A DNA stretch of 64,000 bases from contig CAUJNA010002135.1 of NCBI GenBank assembly GCA_963377175.1, positions 238,980-302,979 of the forward strand, given 5' to 3'. Made by a program: the position numbers and the translations under genes. This stretch comes from Effrenium voratum (lineage: Eukaryota; Sar; Dinophyceae; Suessiales; Symbiodiniaceae). The notes under the pieces were generated by a model, which saw nothing but the letters and a program-made list of their open reading frames with translations, made no database searches and was not told the DNA's origin. This document shows positions 32,552-42,839 of the stretch, piece after piece (positions within the stretch are counted from its first letter, which is position 1; every line of letters begins with the position of its first letter).

Positions 32552-32639
32552 GTCAATCCCTTTGAACACTCAGTAGCCTGTAGGCGCCGCTTGTGGATTT
32601 CTTTGCTGCGGGGCAGGGCGAGGAATGCGGGTGGAGGGA

Positions 32640-32686
32640 ACTCCCCCCTAATAATGGGACGGGTTCATTGATCCTCGGTCAACATT
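32640..32686. mobile_element. I-family fragment
   Basis: CTCCCCCCTAATAATGGGAC and GGTTCATTGATCCTCGGTCA correspond to one arm of the 3121-3247 hairpin. Confidence 0.45.
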
Positions 32687-33410
32687 AACGCAAGCTGCGC
32701 CTTTTTCTTCTATTGCCACTGGGCCTCTGAGGACATATTATATCCTTGAATTTCCCCTCGCGATGATGGTTTAAAGGGCTTTCCACCCCCAAAGGATTTT
32801 GAGAGGCGTTTCACAAGGTTCACCTTCACGGCCCGTTTTTTACGGCTTATGAAGGGCCTAATAAAGTTGGGGATTTGTTGTGCCTGTGGCCCACCCATTT
32901 TCCACGTTCTCAAAGCTGGGTCATCTTTCGGACCGAACTATGTGGACAGGCCATGTTGAACTAGGCGAGAAAGGCCAACTCTTGGCAGTCTGGCAGTCAG
33001 GCAGCCATATTTCCATCGATGGGTGCTTAGGAGTGTGCTATCAATTCATGATACTGCCAGTTGTTCTTCGCTATGTCAGCCCCGGGCCAGCACTACGGCT
33101 GCAGCCTTGCTTTCGCCAGTTGACGCCGTTATACCAAGCCCAATGGCGCGATGTGTTCCTCTTCGTAAGGCCCAAATCTGCGATTCTTATCACGTAGGCC
33201 CAAATCTGTCGAGTCTGGTCGTGCGGGGTTTTCACAGAGGCGCATTGTATAGACAGAGTTGGGTTGCGGGGGGATTCGGACAATGTCTGTCTACTGCTTA
33301 CCTGAGGTGAGGTGGTCATCCAAGAAGGAACTGGTCGAAAGCTCCTCTACAGTGAGGGACCCAATCGAACTCCAAGATCCCCCGAAGATTAGGGCTTAAG
33401 CAAACACATA

Positions 33411-33507
33411 CTGATTCAGAAGAGCAAGGGGAGCCATTGCATTCTATCCGTGGCTATTGAGGACCATGTTTTTCGCATCAAAACCGTCTTGCGAGTCGGC
33501 TCTTTAG
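33411..33507 (+). repeat. J repeat, forward copy
   Basis: TGATTCAGAAGAGCAAGGGG, GTGGCTATTGAGGACCATGT and AAAACCGTCTTGCGAGTCGG match the reverse complement of 38243-38342. Confidence 0.75.
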
Positions 33508-34365
33508 GCCCTCAACCCGCGAGGCATGGTGATCGTTTACGTGGCCTACCTTTTGGAGGCGCTCTTTTTCAATCCCACTGCAAGAGGCTTGATGCGTCTC
33601 AAGCAGACCGCCGCTCGCAAAAGGAAAACCCGCGAATGGGGCCAGCAACTCATCCATTGGGTGACATCCCCTCAAAAATGCTGGTTTGGGTCCCCTCATA
33701 GTGATGAATCACCCCGGCAAACGCACCATCACCCCCTCCAAAGACACACACCGGACCGAAACTGGAGGAGTGTTTGGGGGTGGTCTGCTTGGGAGTCGGC
33801 AGGAGCTGTTTTAAATGAATCAAGATGGGGGTTTCCCATTTGGGTGGGGGTGGTATCTTTTTCAGGCTGGACCCCGCAAAATGGATGTCGGTGTTCATTT
33901 CAGTTTGACTTAACCGCCGTCCTCAAAAGAAGTCACATCGGAGAAAGTTTGCCCCCCGGTTTTTTCAGTGACACCTTGTCGCCGGAGATCCGAACCCTCA
34001 TCAAAGTCTCCACTCATGTTTGCCCGCATCTTAAAACCAGCAGCTAGTAGACCGTGGCCATCTTGGAAGCAACCGCCGCTTGCATTCTGCTCAGAACCTT
34101 TCTCATCGAAGGTTTCGTAGGAGTCCCTTCCAAAACTTTCCTGGCCGATTTGCGCGGTTGCTTCTCTATCTTCTCCCAGCTTTCTTTGTTGTTTCGTTTC
34201 GGCTTCTCGGCTTGGCTGGGGATGTTGCCAGCCCTGCGGAAAGCCAGCTCTAGGAGGGAAAAGCAAAAAACTGCCCTAGAAAAAAACGACAAAACACGTT
34301 ACCTTCTCGGCTTAGCCTGGCCTGGGCAAGGAATTCGAATATCTTGAATCCGCCTTCGTACTTGT

Positions 34366-34470
34366 CTAGGTCCCCCAGTAGTGCCCTTTTACCGTTTCTT
34401 TTTTGGGGGAGGGTTTCCCTACTAAAATAGACTACAGAAAAAAAAAGGTACCCTTATTCTATCCTCTCAA
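34366..34470 (+). mobile_element. B-family element 4 (3' end lost)
   Basis: CTAGGTCCCCCAGTAGTGCC at the left, CCCTACTAAAATAGACTACA and GGTACCCTTATTCTATCC inside; the GGAGGACCTAG end is missing. Confidence 0.7.
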
Positions 34471-35209
34471 TTGCGCTCGACTGTTCAAGGTTCCGGAAAG
34501 GACCGCAGCCGGATCCAGATGCGTGGCTCGCCTTTTTTTTTTGCACTTTGGACCACCACTTTAAGTCGAAACCAACGGGTTTCCTTTTGGATTTCCTCTA
34601 AGCTACCAAATCAAAACCAACAGGTTTCCTTTTGGTTACCACCAAAGCTAAAAGGACCCTCAACAAAACCACGCCACTGAGGAGTGCATTCTGGACTACA
34701 TCGAGGAGATCAAGGCCCACGGGTTTTCGGGTTGTCTCGGCTAAGCAAATGGATGCGCCTTTGGGAGAATCCACGAGGGGGCCTTGGTCAATCGCTATGT
34801 ACTGTGTCAGATGAATCACAAAATTGAAGCAACAATTAGCAGGTACTACAAGTAGCATGCAGTTTTGTTGCTTCCAGATTTCCCTATCTTCTTCCATACT
34901 GGTGATTCCATCACTTCTTGCCCGAAGTGGAGGGGTTCTCCGCTGCTTGGCCTGTCGAACCCTTCTACACTCTCCGTTTGCCTTTGATATCCAGGTGGAA
35001 AAGATCAGCCGCCTCCAAATTCTCCGCATTGCCTCAGTCTTCGGTGTCTGCCCCACCGCCCCCACCGTTCCTTGTCACAGATCCTTGGCCTCAACAACTC
35101 GCCTGGCCAGGTTTTCGGGCCCACTCCCGAGAGGTTCTCAGGCCTTCGCACCTTGCTCCTATGCTGCCCCATTTCTTCTTAGCCCCAAAGGAATCATTCC
35201 TTCCCAGAT

Positions 35210-35293
35210 GGGTGTGGCTGATTGGGAACATGCATGGATCGAGTTTGTGGTAAATGGGCAACCCCGGCGGTTTAATTTTGAGCCACACCCACA
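35210..35293 (+). mobile_element. E-family element
   Basis: GGGTGTGGCTGATTGGGAAC and GGTTTAATTTTGAGCCACAC, then CCACAT, as inverted ends. Confidence 0.6.
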
Positions 35294-35432
35294 TGGTTCC
35301 TTCTTGGATGCAAAGAACATAAGGTAGGAACTACTATAGTCGTTCAGGGGTGTATGCCCGATTTTTCCGTGTGGTGTTTGGTTTGGGTGCCAAAACCCGT
35401 GTTGCGGGGTGGGCCCGTTGCCGGTCACGTAG

Positions 35433-35495
35433 GCCTGTCGACCGGTACCTGAAGTTACCGCGCAGTGCTATCACGACGAGACCCGCTACAGACAG
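35433..35495 (+). CDS. Exon of unknown protein
   Basis: ACGTAG|GCC acceptor, GACAG|GTCAGG donor, 21 codons in phase 0: ACRPVPEVTAQCYHDETRYR then Q. The alternative frame (PVDRYLKLPRSAITTRPA) is also open and continues past 35495. Confidence 0.45.
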
Positions 35496-36394
35496 GTCAG
35501 GCAAAAAGACGGCACCTATCGGACGGCGTCTTGGACTGAAGGAACAGATTGCCACCTTTGGGACCCGCGCCGGGTTGCTTCATTTTGTTGTTGTGTTGCT
35601 TTTCTCAGGTGGGTTTCTCTTCAACATCTATCAATGCTTCTTTTCCGTTCAGCCTTGTCGTGCAGGAAGCCCCCCTCATTAAGCCAAAACACTTTCACAG
35701 ACGAAATTGGTTGGCGAAGTTTGTACTTTGTTTGGGTGGGGCACCCCGAGTCAAACCAAACAACATCAAGCCTCTCCCTTGGAAATCAGCTTCGGAGAAG
35801 CCACTCAAGGTGGTGAAATCAGGGATGGATTTTGTGCGCTGACATTGGTGTTATATAAGCATCCATACCTCCACTGACCATGCCTGGAAATGGCCTTGAC
35901 CTGGCGAACCACCTGCTGATAAGTATGGTCCTGGGATGGATCCGAAGGGGACATTGGTATGCGTGTTTTAATTGTGAACCCTTTGGCCAGACATCGGAAC
36001 ATGTTTGCATGGGGATGTACTACCAACAATTCATGGGTTTATTCCCAACAAAGTTAATGGCCACCCTGTTGAAGAAGGTTCCACAGGGTTCCCTTTGTCT
36101 GGTTTTCAAAGAAGGAAGCACTGTTGGCGCAAACTTACCACATAAAGGGAACCACATGTTGGAATCTTGAAAGGCATTGTTCAACTGCAATGCCCTTTTG
36201 CGTTCCATGCCAGCAGACCAGTGATGCCTGAGATTCCCTCAACAAAAACCCGTTGTGGGGGCGGTCACCTAGATCTGCCCCTCTTGGGCCCTTTTGCGGC
36301 GGCGAACACATTCTGTGGATCGGCCGTTTTGCCAAAAAACAACAAAAACGCCTCGGTTCCTTCGGTGCCTTCGTTGCCTTCGTTGCGTTCCGAG

Positions 36395-36544
36395 GAGGCG
36401 CACACGGAGCGAGTGGACACGGCGAGGATCACTGAACGACTGCTGGTGGCGCGGTGGGAGGACGCGACCAGCGAGGCGATCGGGGCGTTGGTGTTGAACT
36501 CGAGCCAGCGGGATCCCGGGCAGATCGAGTTGTTTTCAGATCTT
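36395..36544 (+). CDS. Exon of unknown helical protein
   Basis: A long pyrimidine tract with GTTCCGAG|GAG acceptor; exactly 50 codons to CTT|GTTTTT. Begins EAHTERVDTARITERLLVAR and ends PGQIELFSDL. High G/C at third positions for the first 45 codons. Confidence 0.55.
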
Positions 36545-37065
36545 GTTTTTTTATTCGGGAAAAACTGTTGAACTGGACCCCCCCTTCAAACGCAACTGCC
36601 ACAAGAAAGAGTAGCTGCGGTGCGCCTCTTTTGTCTTGGCGCCGGAAGCCAGCGAAAGGCCGCCGTCTCCTGCGTTTGTGTTGGGGCAATGTCGAGGGTG
36701 TCTTTTCCTCAAGCCACACCCAGTGATTTCAGGAAGCAACCGAAGAACCCGGCGACCTCGAGCCTCGGGGTGTATTTGGGCCCTTGTCAGGGCCCGTTGG
36801 CCAAATCCCCGTGAGTTCATGAAGAAATAACCCAAGGACCCCCGTCAGCTTGAAGGAAGAGGGCTGGTTCCTTAGGGCGAACTTCCCAAGTTCTTGCCAG
36901 GGCACAGGATGCCTGGGCGGGGAGGCAACCAAGTAGACTTTATGGCTATTTGTTTGCCGGATCTTTGAACTTTAACTGTTTAGTTGAAGGTGTTTTTTTG
37001 TATTGGACCCACACAAAATGATTAGCACTTTTTGCAGAGGGGTCGTCAAAGCAACCAAGTACTTG

Positions 37066-37170
37066 CATGGAGTCTCCATGACCCTTGAAGAATGGGTCCA
37101 CGCCCCCATTATTTTCGGTCATGACCAACCATTTTTACAAGGTCACGGAGACATATGGAGACTCTAGGTA
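37066..37170 (+). mobile_element. A-family element 4
   Basis: CATGGAGTCTCCATGACCC at the left and ATATGGAGACTCTAGGTA at the right. A GTACTT donor lies just upstream at 37059 and the element's CTAG precedes a coding-like segment. Confidence 0.8.
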
Positions 37171-37280
37171 GAATCGACCGAGGTCCACTGACTGGCAAAA
37201 ACGCCCACCGCCCTTTGGAAGTCCTTCCGCCTGGCGGATTGCCACCAGCCATTGCCCTTCATTTGCTCGCCCAGAAGAAG
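37168..37280 (+). CDS. Exon beginning at the end of A element 4
   Basis: CTCTAG|GT acceptor from the element, GAAGAAG|GTGCAT donor. After two linking bases it reads RIDRGPLTGKNAHRPLEVLP and PAIALHLLAQKK. Phase 1 in, phase 0 out. The partner exon upstream is too short to be sure. Confidence 0.45.
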
Positions 37281-38140
37281 GTGCATCCCAGTTGTCACTA
37301 CGGAGGAAACCCTAGACATGCTCCTGGAAGGATATTCCTGGATCGCCGGTTGCTGTCTTTTTCCATGATCTTTATCCCAAAAACCAGCAACAGTGACTGA
37401 AAAAGGCAGCAGCTTGGCGATCCAGGTATGTTCAAAGAAGGGAACTGGGCCCTGGAGCTCGCTCCTCTCAGATTCTAAAGGCTGGTTCCTTCCACCAGAA
37501 GGATGTGTTCAAGATGGGAACTAGACCCTGGGTTTCCCTTGAATACCATCCAAAAGCCGGGCCCACGCTTGGTATCAGACAGACCATGTCAATTCTGGTC
37601 TTCCCAGCTGCCCGGTGGCGCCTTTGTTTCAACCTTTTTTTGGGAAGGGTTCCCCTTCAAACTCAACCAACCAAGAAGGATGCGCTCTTTTTTTCCCACG
37701 GCCACTGGGCATCTGAGTCTCAGAATTGAACGTTGACCAGCGGGCTTTCTGGTTTTATTTCAGCTTCGTGACGCCTTGTGAATGTCCAAATCCAGCGAAG
37801 GAGCTGGAAATCAAAATGGGCGTCCCACATTTTGGGAGTCGCACATCTCTGAACTGAAGGCAACTCCGGGGTGGCCATCGTCGCACCATCCCCCCATCCC
37901 CACCTGGGCTGTGGCCCCAAGGGCCCAAGGAGGCGATCCCTTACGCTAAGCCCAGAGATGGCCAGGTGGCAAATAAGCCACGAAAAGCCATGGGAACATA
38001 TGGACATTTGGAAAATTTCAACTGGCTCCCTTACTTGCAGCATGGGCAGGTCCGTTTCTTTAGGGCAGCCCCGCCCCTAAAATGGTTGGGTGTCCTTTCT
38101 GGTTGCCCTTCAAACCACAAACAAAGGGGTACGACAGATC

Positions 38141-38234
38141 CGTGGAGTCTCCATGGCCCTTTAAAATGGGTCCACGACCCCATTATTTTAGGTAATGACC
38201 AACCAGTTCTAAAGGGTCATGGAGGCTCCAGGTA
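38141..38234 (+). mobile_element. A-family element 5
   Basis: CGTGGAGTCTCCATGGCCC at the left and GGTCATGGAGGCTCCAGGTA at the right. Confidence 0.8.
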
Positions 38235-38242
38235 AAACTGAT

Positions 38243-38342
38243 TCAGCGCCGACTCACAAGACGGTTTTGGTGCGACAAAACGTGGTCCTCAATAGCCATG
38301 GATAGCTTTGCAATGGCTCCCCTGGCTCTTATGAATCAGAAT
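38243..38342 (-). repeat. J repeat, inverted copy
   Basis: CCGACTCACAAGACGGTTTT, GGTCCTCAATAGCCATGG and CTCTTATGAATCAGA are the reverse complement of 33411-33507 with scattered differences. Confidence 0.75.
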
Positions 38343-38511
38343 TGGTCCATCTGATTCTTCGGGGTTTCCTAAAACAAGAATGCGAGGTGGTGGATGGACT
38401 GGGCTACTTCCCACTGCTGCAAGTCCACTTCGAGCTGAGGTGGCAGGCGCGGAAAAGGGGGCGTTGTTTGGTTGCGGGCTGGGAGGGTGTCTTGAACTTG
38501 ATGCAAAAGGA

Positions 38512-38633
38512 TATGGCCATGTGTCAAAATCCCATACCCCCCAGTGAACATCCCAATCCCCACCAAAATAGGTTCTAAACTGGGTGGTGCACCTATTTCA
38601 AAATGGTAGCGTTCGTTTTGACCCACAGCCATA
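38512..38633. mobile_element. E-family element
   Basis: ATGGCCATGTGTCAAAATCC at the left and TCGTTTTGACCCACAGCCAT at the right; a variant class also seen at 13210 and 45157. Confidence 0.6.
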
Positions 38634-39118
38634 TCTCTGCTGGGCGCTGTTTGGGTTTTCCGAAACTCTTAGGATGGCTCCGACGCCCATGTTGTGGGTC
38701 CCCCGCACGTTGAGCTCTACTCAACCTGGTGAGTTGCTTGGTACGATCACTCGCACAACTTTTGAGTTGCTTTTTTTCCCAACAGGAAGCCACAAGTGCT
38801 CCCCACTAAACGGAGGTTTGCCGCTCTGAATTACGCCATGCGCCGCATTCACTTTCAACCTGGTTGGCATCGGCACTCTCCCGACCTCGCATGATCAAGC
38901 CCTGAGGGTAGAGTCGTGGTTTTGCTTTAGGCCCATCGGGTGGCAGGAATTTCCGAGGCCCAAAAAGGTGAGAGAAAAGTCAGAGCCAAGCGCTCCCTGC
39001 TGGTGCTTTTGAGGGGTTGTTCCCTGTACTAGACAGCTATCCTAGAGGTCATAGGGTCAACTCAAGCAGGGGCCACCTGTTTCAAGGCCCCTTTTTCCGC
39101 CTCTTGGTCTGCATTGAG

Positions 39119-39156
39119 TCCAGCGTCGTGTCCACCCGGAGGTGCGTTGGGATTCT
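39119..39156 (+). CDS. Exon ending at A element 6
   Basis: After CCTTTTTCCGCCTCTTGGTC and CATTGAG the frame reads SSVVSTRRCVGI plus CT and ends at a GC donor (GCTTAC). The missing base of its last codon (CT|G, Leu) is the first base of the exon at 39263. Confidence 0.5.
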
Positions 39157-39159
39157 GCT

Positions 39160-39264
39160 TACCTGGAGTCTCCATGACCATCATGACCCTTTAAAAATAG
39201 GTCCATGACCCCATTACTTTGGGAAATGCCCCCATTGTTCAAGGGTCAGAAGGAGACTCTAGGC
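39160..39264 (+). mobile_element. A-family element 6, forming an intron
   Basis: TACCTGGAGTCTCCATGACC at the left and CAGAAGGAGACTCTAGGCA at the right. It occupies intron 39157-39262 from three bases after the GC donor to the CTAG acceptor. Confidence 0.85.
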
Positions 39265-39360
39265 AGCTCTTCTTGAAACCTATCACTCCTGTTGTTTTGA
39301 ACGGACCCCTGGGGAGGAGGGAGTTGAGGGGTTTGAATCGGTTTGCCTCCTCAGTTGCTG
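39263..39360 (+). CDS. Exon beginning at A element 6
   Basis: CTCTAG|G acceptor, GCTG|GTAAAAGG donor. After the linking G it reads QLFLKPITPVV and KPITPVVLNGPLGRRELR, then GLNRFASSVA. Entry phase 2 agrees with the exon at 39119. Confidence 0.6.
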
Positions 39361-39410
39361 GTAAAAGGATGCCCTCAAAAAAGATACACCTATATTCCGC
39401 TTCTTCCTTC

Positions 39411-39491
39411 CAGCACCCGGATATCAACCGTTGTTTTTGGGCACTCGGGACTTGGGATATGGGACATTTAGTCGTTGGGGGGGGGGTGCTG
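39411..39491. mobile_element. L-family small inverted-repeat element
   Basis: CAGCACCCGGATATCAACCG against TTAGTCGTTGGGGGGGGGGT plus GCTG. Confidence 0.6.
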
Positions 39492-39796
39492 TGTTTGATT
39501 CTTCTTCTTTTTTTCCGGGCAGGATGCTCAAGAGACAAAGCTGGAAAGCTAACAAGTCCTCCTCGGCATGTTCCAAGTCTTTGGGTAAAATCCCAGGACT
39601 CTTCACTCCCAAAACCTCTTCCTGCCCGGTTCTCCGAGTCGTTGCTTCGGTTCTGTTTGGTTCTGCCTCACTTTTTTTTAAATGTCCTTTGCCGCAGAAC
39701 CAAAGAGAAACACGTGTTCGTTCTGCTGCCGGCCGGGCCCATTCGCCCCGGTGACCGTTTCACGAACCCCGGAAAACCCCGCGGTGCCTGCGAGAG

Positions 39797-39880
39797 GCCG
39801 CGGACGAGGAGACGCTGCAGGCCCACGAGCGGCAGCACGTGAACATCCGCGCCCGCGCCGCCGCGGCGGACGCGCGGCAG
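39797..39880 (+). CDS. Exon, coiled-coil or helical protein
   Basis: GCGAGAG|GCC acceptor; reads AADEETLQAHERQHVNIRAR then AAAADAR; GC donor at 39881 is tentative. Extremely G/C-rich third positions. Confidence 0.45.
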
Positions 39881-39947
39881 ATCTTTTTCGGTTTTTCAGG
39901 GTCCCGATGCAGGGTGACCCTTGCGTTGAAACCATGGGACACATTGT

Positions 39948-40019
39948 TTGTCGGTATTTACAGGTGATTCATCATTCCAAGGTTTCTTAGGTGGTGCAGG
40001 ATTTCGTCCATCCACAGTA
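39948..40019. mobile_element. C-family element 3, 3' half
   Basis: TTTGTCGGTATTTACAGGTG and GGTGCAGGATTTCGTCCATC, then CACAGTAG; the 5' half is missing and a D element starts at its end. Confidence 0.6.
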
Positions 40020-40139
40020 GGGGTACCCTCCCCATTCTTTCCAGGGATCCTTCTTTCTGAAAAACCCACAAGAAACCCGAGGAAAACGGGCGTTTTTGAA
40101 AAGAACGATGGTTGAAAAGAATGGGGAATCAAACCCTAG
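40018..40139 (+). mobile_element. D-family element 2
   Basis: AGGGGTACCCTCCCCATTCT at the left, AAAAGAACGATGGTTGAAAA and GAATCAAACCCTAG at the right. Confidence 0.75.
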
Positions 40140-40410
40140 ATTGCTTGTTTTCGTCGCAGGTTTTCCTTTGTTTTGCAGGAGTTTCGAGGCAGGCAATACC
40201 CTCAATGAGCCTTGTGTTGCTTCTGGTTTCCCTGAGAAAGCTTTGAACACCAGGGCGTTTTGGGCTCCGAAGCACCAACCTGGCGGCCTCACGGAGAGTT
40301 GCGCCATGGCTGAAGGGATGGGATCCCTTAGGTCAATTCCCAAGGGTCCCTTCAAAGCAACCTCAGTCACCTGAAATCTGGCCCAAAGGGTGACAGGTTT
40401 CAAGAAGAAC

Positions 40411-40510
40411 TACCTAGAGTCTCCATCTGACCCTTTAAACATGGTTGGTCACTATGTAAAAGGGGGTCATGGACCTATTTTTAGTTCGGGTCAGAAGGAG
40501 ACTCCAGGTA
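40411..40510 (-). mobile_element. A-family element 7
   Basis: TACCTAGAGTCTCCATCTGA and CAGAAGGAGACTCCAGGTA ends, loop reversed. An E-like copy (40509-40622) follows directly. Confidence 0.8.
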
Positions 40511-40622
40511 TGGGTGCAAATTGAATTATACCAGGATATGGACCCCAGGCTTCAGTCCTTCTTTCCATTTTCCAGGGCAACCCATTTTGGGGTTACCCTA
40601 TTTTTGGACCTACACCCAATTG
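40509..40622 (+). mobile_element. E-family element, diverged
   Basis: ATGGGTGCAAATTGAATTAT, CCAGGATATGGACC and TTTTTGGACCTACACCCAAT. Confidence 0.5.
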
Positions 40623-40919
40623 GTTGAAATTTCTGCAAAGATGTGACCGGGAACGTCCAAGTTTCTGTTCTACATTTAGGTTTTTGCTGCTGGGCGGTTG
40701 TCGCATGGAAGCCAACCGAAAGAATGGGGCTCTCCCAGGAAAAAGCAAACCCATATGACGCGCACCAAGGGAATGTGTTTTCTTTCATAACGGTGGCAGC
40801 AGGATTCCAAATGTGCGATTTTCGGGCATCCCTCTTGGTTTCCTTTTGGGACACAAAACAGCAGAAAGACATTTCGCCCGAACAACATAACCACTACCAC
40901 GGTCCGTCTGCTTCTCGAG

Positions 40920-40997
40920 GACTCCCGGTATGACATCGATGAGAAGGTGATGCTGTTGGATGAGCACGGCCAGGAGAGAGGCGAAGAAGTCAACCAG
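40920..40997 (+). CDS. Exon, acidic helical protein
   Basis: CTTCTCGAG|GAC acceptor; reads DSRYDIDEKVMLLDEHGQ then ERGEEVNQ. A GT donor inside (GAGAAG|GTGATG, 40947) would shorten it to nine codons. The minus strand is also open here, so strand is not certain. Confidence 0.4.
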
Positions 40998-41482
40998 ACC
41001 TCCTGGCTCGCTGCTGCTTTTCTCACTTCCTGAGTGCCTGGACACGTTGTTTGTTTGGTTGTCATTTTAGTGGCTTCGATAGAAAGTGTGGCTAGTGGTT
41101 TGCCAGTCCACTCAGGAGGCAAGTGGACTGGCCTTTTTTGATGGAATCGTGTGTCTTGTTGCGAGGGTATCCTGTTTTGGTGGTTTTTACTCGAGCACCG
41201 AGAGGAGGAACCCACACATGTTGGGGTTTGCCCCTTCAAACTTCAGATTCATGCGAAGGACCATAGAACTGCGAGGCATTGAGAATGCATGACATGCTTT
41301 GCTACACAAATGTTTCCCACAGTGCAGGGAAACCAAACGAAAAGCCCACAATGCTGGGCGTCTCCCGATTTTGACACCCCAGCTTGACCTGTTGTAATTC
41401 AAAGGGTGGGGGCGTCCCGAAGGCTGGTGAAGTGCTGGATGCGTCTCTGAGGTATAATCTCACTGCCTGAGTTCCTGGACTG

Positions 41483-41586
41483 TACCTGGAGTCTCCTTCT
41501 GACCCGAACCAAAAAATAGGTCCATGGCCCCAGTATTTTAGGTAATGACCAACCATTTTTTAAGGGTCAGAAGGAGACTCTAGGTA
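41483..41586 (+). mobile_element. A-family element 8
   Basis: TACCTGGAGTCTCCTTCTGA and CAGAAGGAGACTCTAGGTA. GTA immediately before the left end is repeated after the right CTCTAG. Confidence 0.8.
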
Positions 41587-41649
41587 TACCTTTTTGTCCA
41601 GACCATGGCCAACAGTTTGGGTCCTTTGGGCCAATTCCTCAGGAAGTGA

Positions 41650-41748
41650 GATCTTGCTGGCGATGCCAGCCATCCGGTTCCTTCGCCTTTTAGCTTTTTA
41701 GTGTTTAGTGGTAGTTTCCATTCACCCCCCTAAAAGTTAAACTTTAGG
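41650..41748 (+). mobile_element. F-family element
   Basis: CCAGCCATCCGGTTCCTTCG, TTTAGTGTTTAGTGGTAGTT and CCCTAAAAGTTAAACTTTAG. Confidence 0.65.
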
Positions 41749-42320
41749 ATTAGTATGGACCATGCTTTTGGATTCCGGAAGGAATGCATCCCCCACGGAG
41801 GATGAGGTCCCTTCCAATAGTAGTTATGTTGTTTGTTTCCCCCCCTTCGAAGTTGACAAATCCTGCCAATGCAGGATTTGTCTTGTTTCCCAGTTGGATT
41901 TGGAGATCAACCACGTTTCCCATCCGAATTGCACACCTTGCATCCAAGTTGGGTCCGGAAAATCAGAGCCTCGATCCCCCAAACTGGTCAAGCCGAGCGT
42001 TGAGGTCCTGGAAATCGGATCTTAGGCGTGGCGTGGGTTTGGCAAGGGCAAGAGCCAAGCCAGGGGCACCAATGCTACCGAAAACGATGGGAACCAATGA
42101 GTTTGTTCAAAGGGAAGCTTACCACCGAAGCAGGATAACTCTTGACCACCTGCTGTCTCCAGCCTAAGAATGGGGTCATGCCGCCCAAAATGGGCAGATG
42201 ACTCTCTGTTTCAAGCCCTTCAGGAAAACCCTTCTGGACATCTCACCCAAAAAAATGGAAGCTGACCCCTACGTTTTGCAGGTTTCAAGGGTCCTTTCCC
42301 ACCCTCTCCAACCAATCCAG

Positions 42321-42415
42321 GAGTGCGCCCTCTACGCGGACGTCATCGGCACCACCGGGGATTCCTTTCCCTGCTGGCTGGGATATGCGCCCTACGCCGC
42401 TTGGGCTCGGTCCGG
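42321..42415 (+). CDS. Exon of unknown protein
   Basis: A strong pyrimidine tract with AATCCAG|GAG acceptor; reads ECALYADVIGTTGDSFPCWL then GYAPYAAWARS. The 3' limit is not clear; several GC dinucleotides could serve. Aromatic- and Cys-containing, possibly globular or membrane-proximal. Confidence 0.4.
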
Positions 42416-42678
42416 AAGCTCCGGTTCGCGCCATTTTTTGGCGCTGGATGTGGCTCGCCCATTTTTTTCATAGCCACATCTCCGGGAAGATAGCCAACCA
42501 TCAAGTTAGCCAAACATCAAGCAAAAGACCCAGCCGATTCCTTTGCGATGTCTTGGATGTTCCAGCTTGTCGCAAATCAGAGGCAACACCAAGGTCTTGA
42601 TCCCCCTTGGTACTGACCCTATGGAATGGGGAGGGGTTGGGCCCATGCATTTTATGGGATACCACCCCGCCTGGACCT

Positions 42679-42839
42679 TCAGACCCTTAAGCGCCGCACT
42701 TAAGGCTCCGGACCCCGCCTCAAATTCTGACACCCAGTTGCATTGCATGAGCAAAATCCCTTGCTCAGCTCGGTTCCGTCGGGGCATTTCTGGAGGGTGG
42801 GGGTCCGAAGCCTTAAGTGCGGCGCACTTAAGGTCTGAG
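42679..42839. mobile_element. Inverted-repeat element with CTTAAG-rich ends
   Basis: CAGACCCTTAAGCGCCGCAC with TTAAGGCTCCGGACCCC on the left, mirrored by GGGGTCCGAAGCCTTAAG and TGCGGCGCACTTAAGGTCTG on the right; 40-bp arms around an 80-bp middle. Confidence 0.75.

Larger units (their letters stand above)
32687..35432. other. Ambiguous stretch without firm exon
   Basis: Contains J-repeat copy 33411-33507, B element 4 and an E copy (35210-35293). A minus-strand open frame at 33910-34266 reads protein-like (QESFGRDSYETFDEKGSEQN), and 35081-35110 reads ILGLNNSPGQ between CACAG and GTTTTC. Neither is supported by a neighbouring exon. Confidence 0.3.

Noticed and set aside
33526..34047. Plus-strand ORF of 173 codons
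   Set aside because: Composition is like translated intron (many W, S, P, H runs), with no AG|G-bounded core and no partner exon; kept only as part of an ambiguous region.
39219..39842. Plus-strand ORF of 207 codons
   Set aside because: It starts inside A element 6 and includes an intron with an L element; only the first 98 bp after the acceptor look coding.
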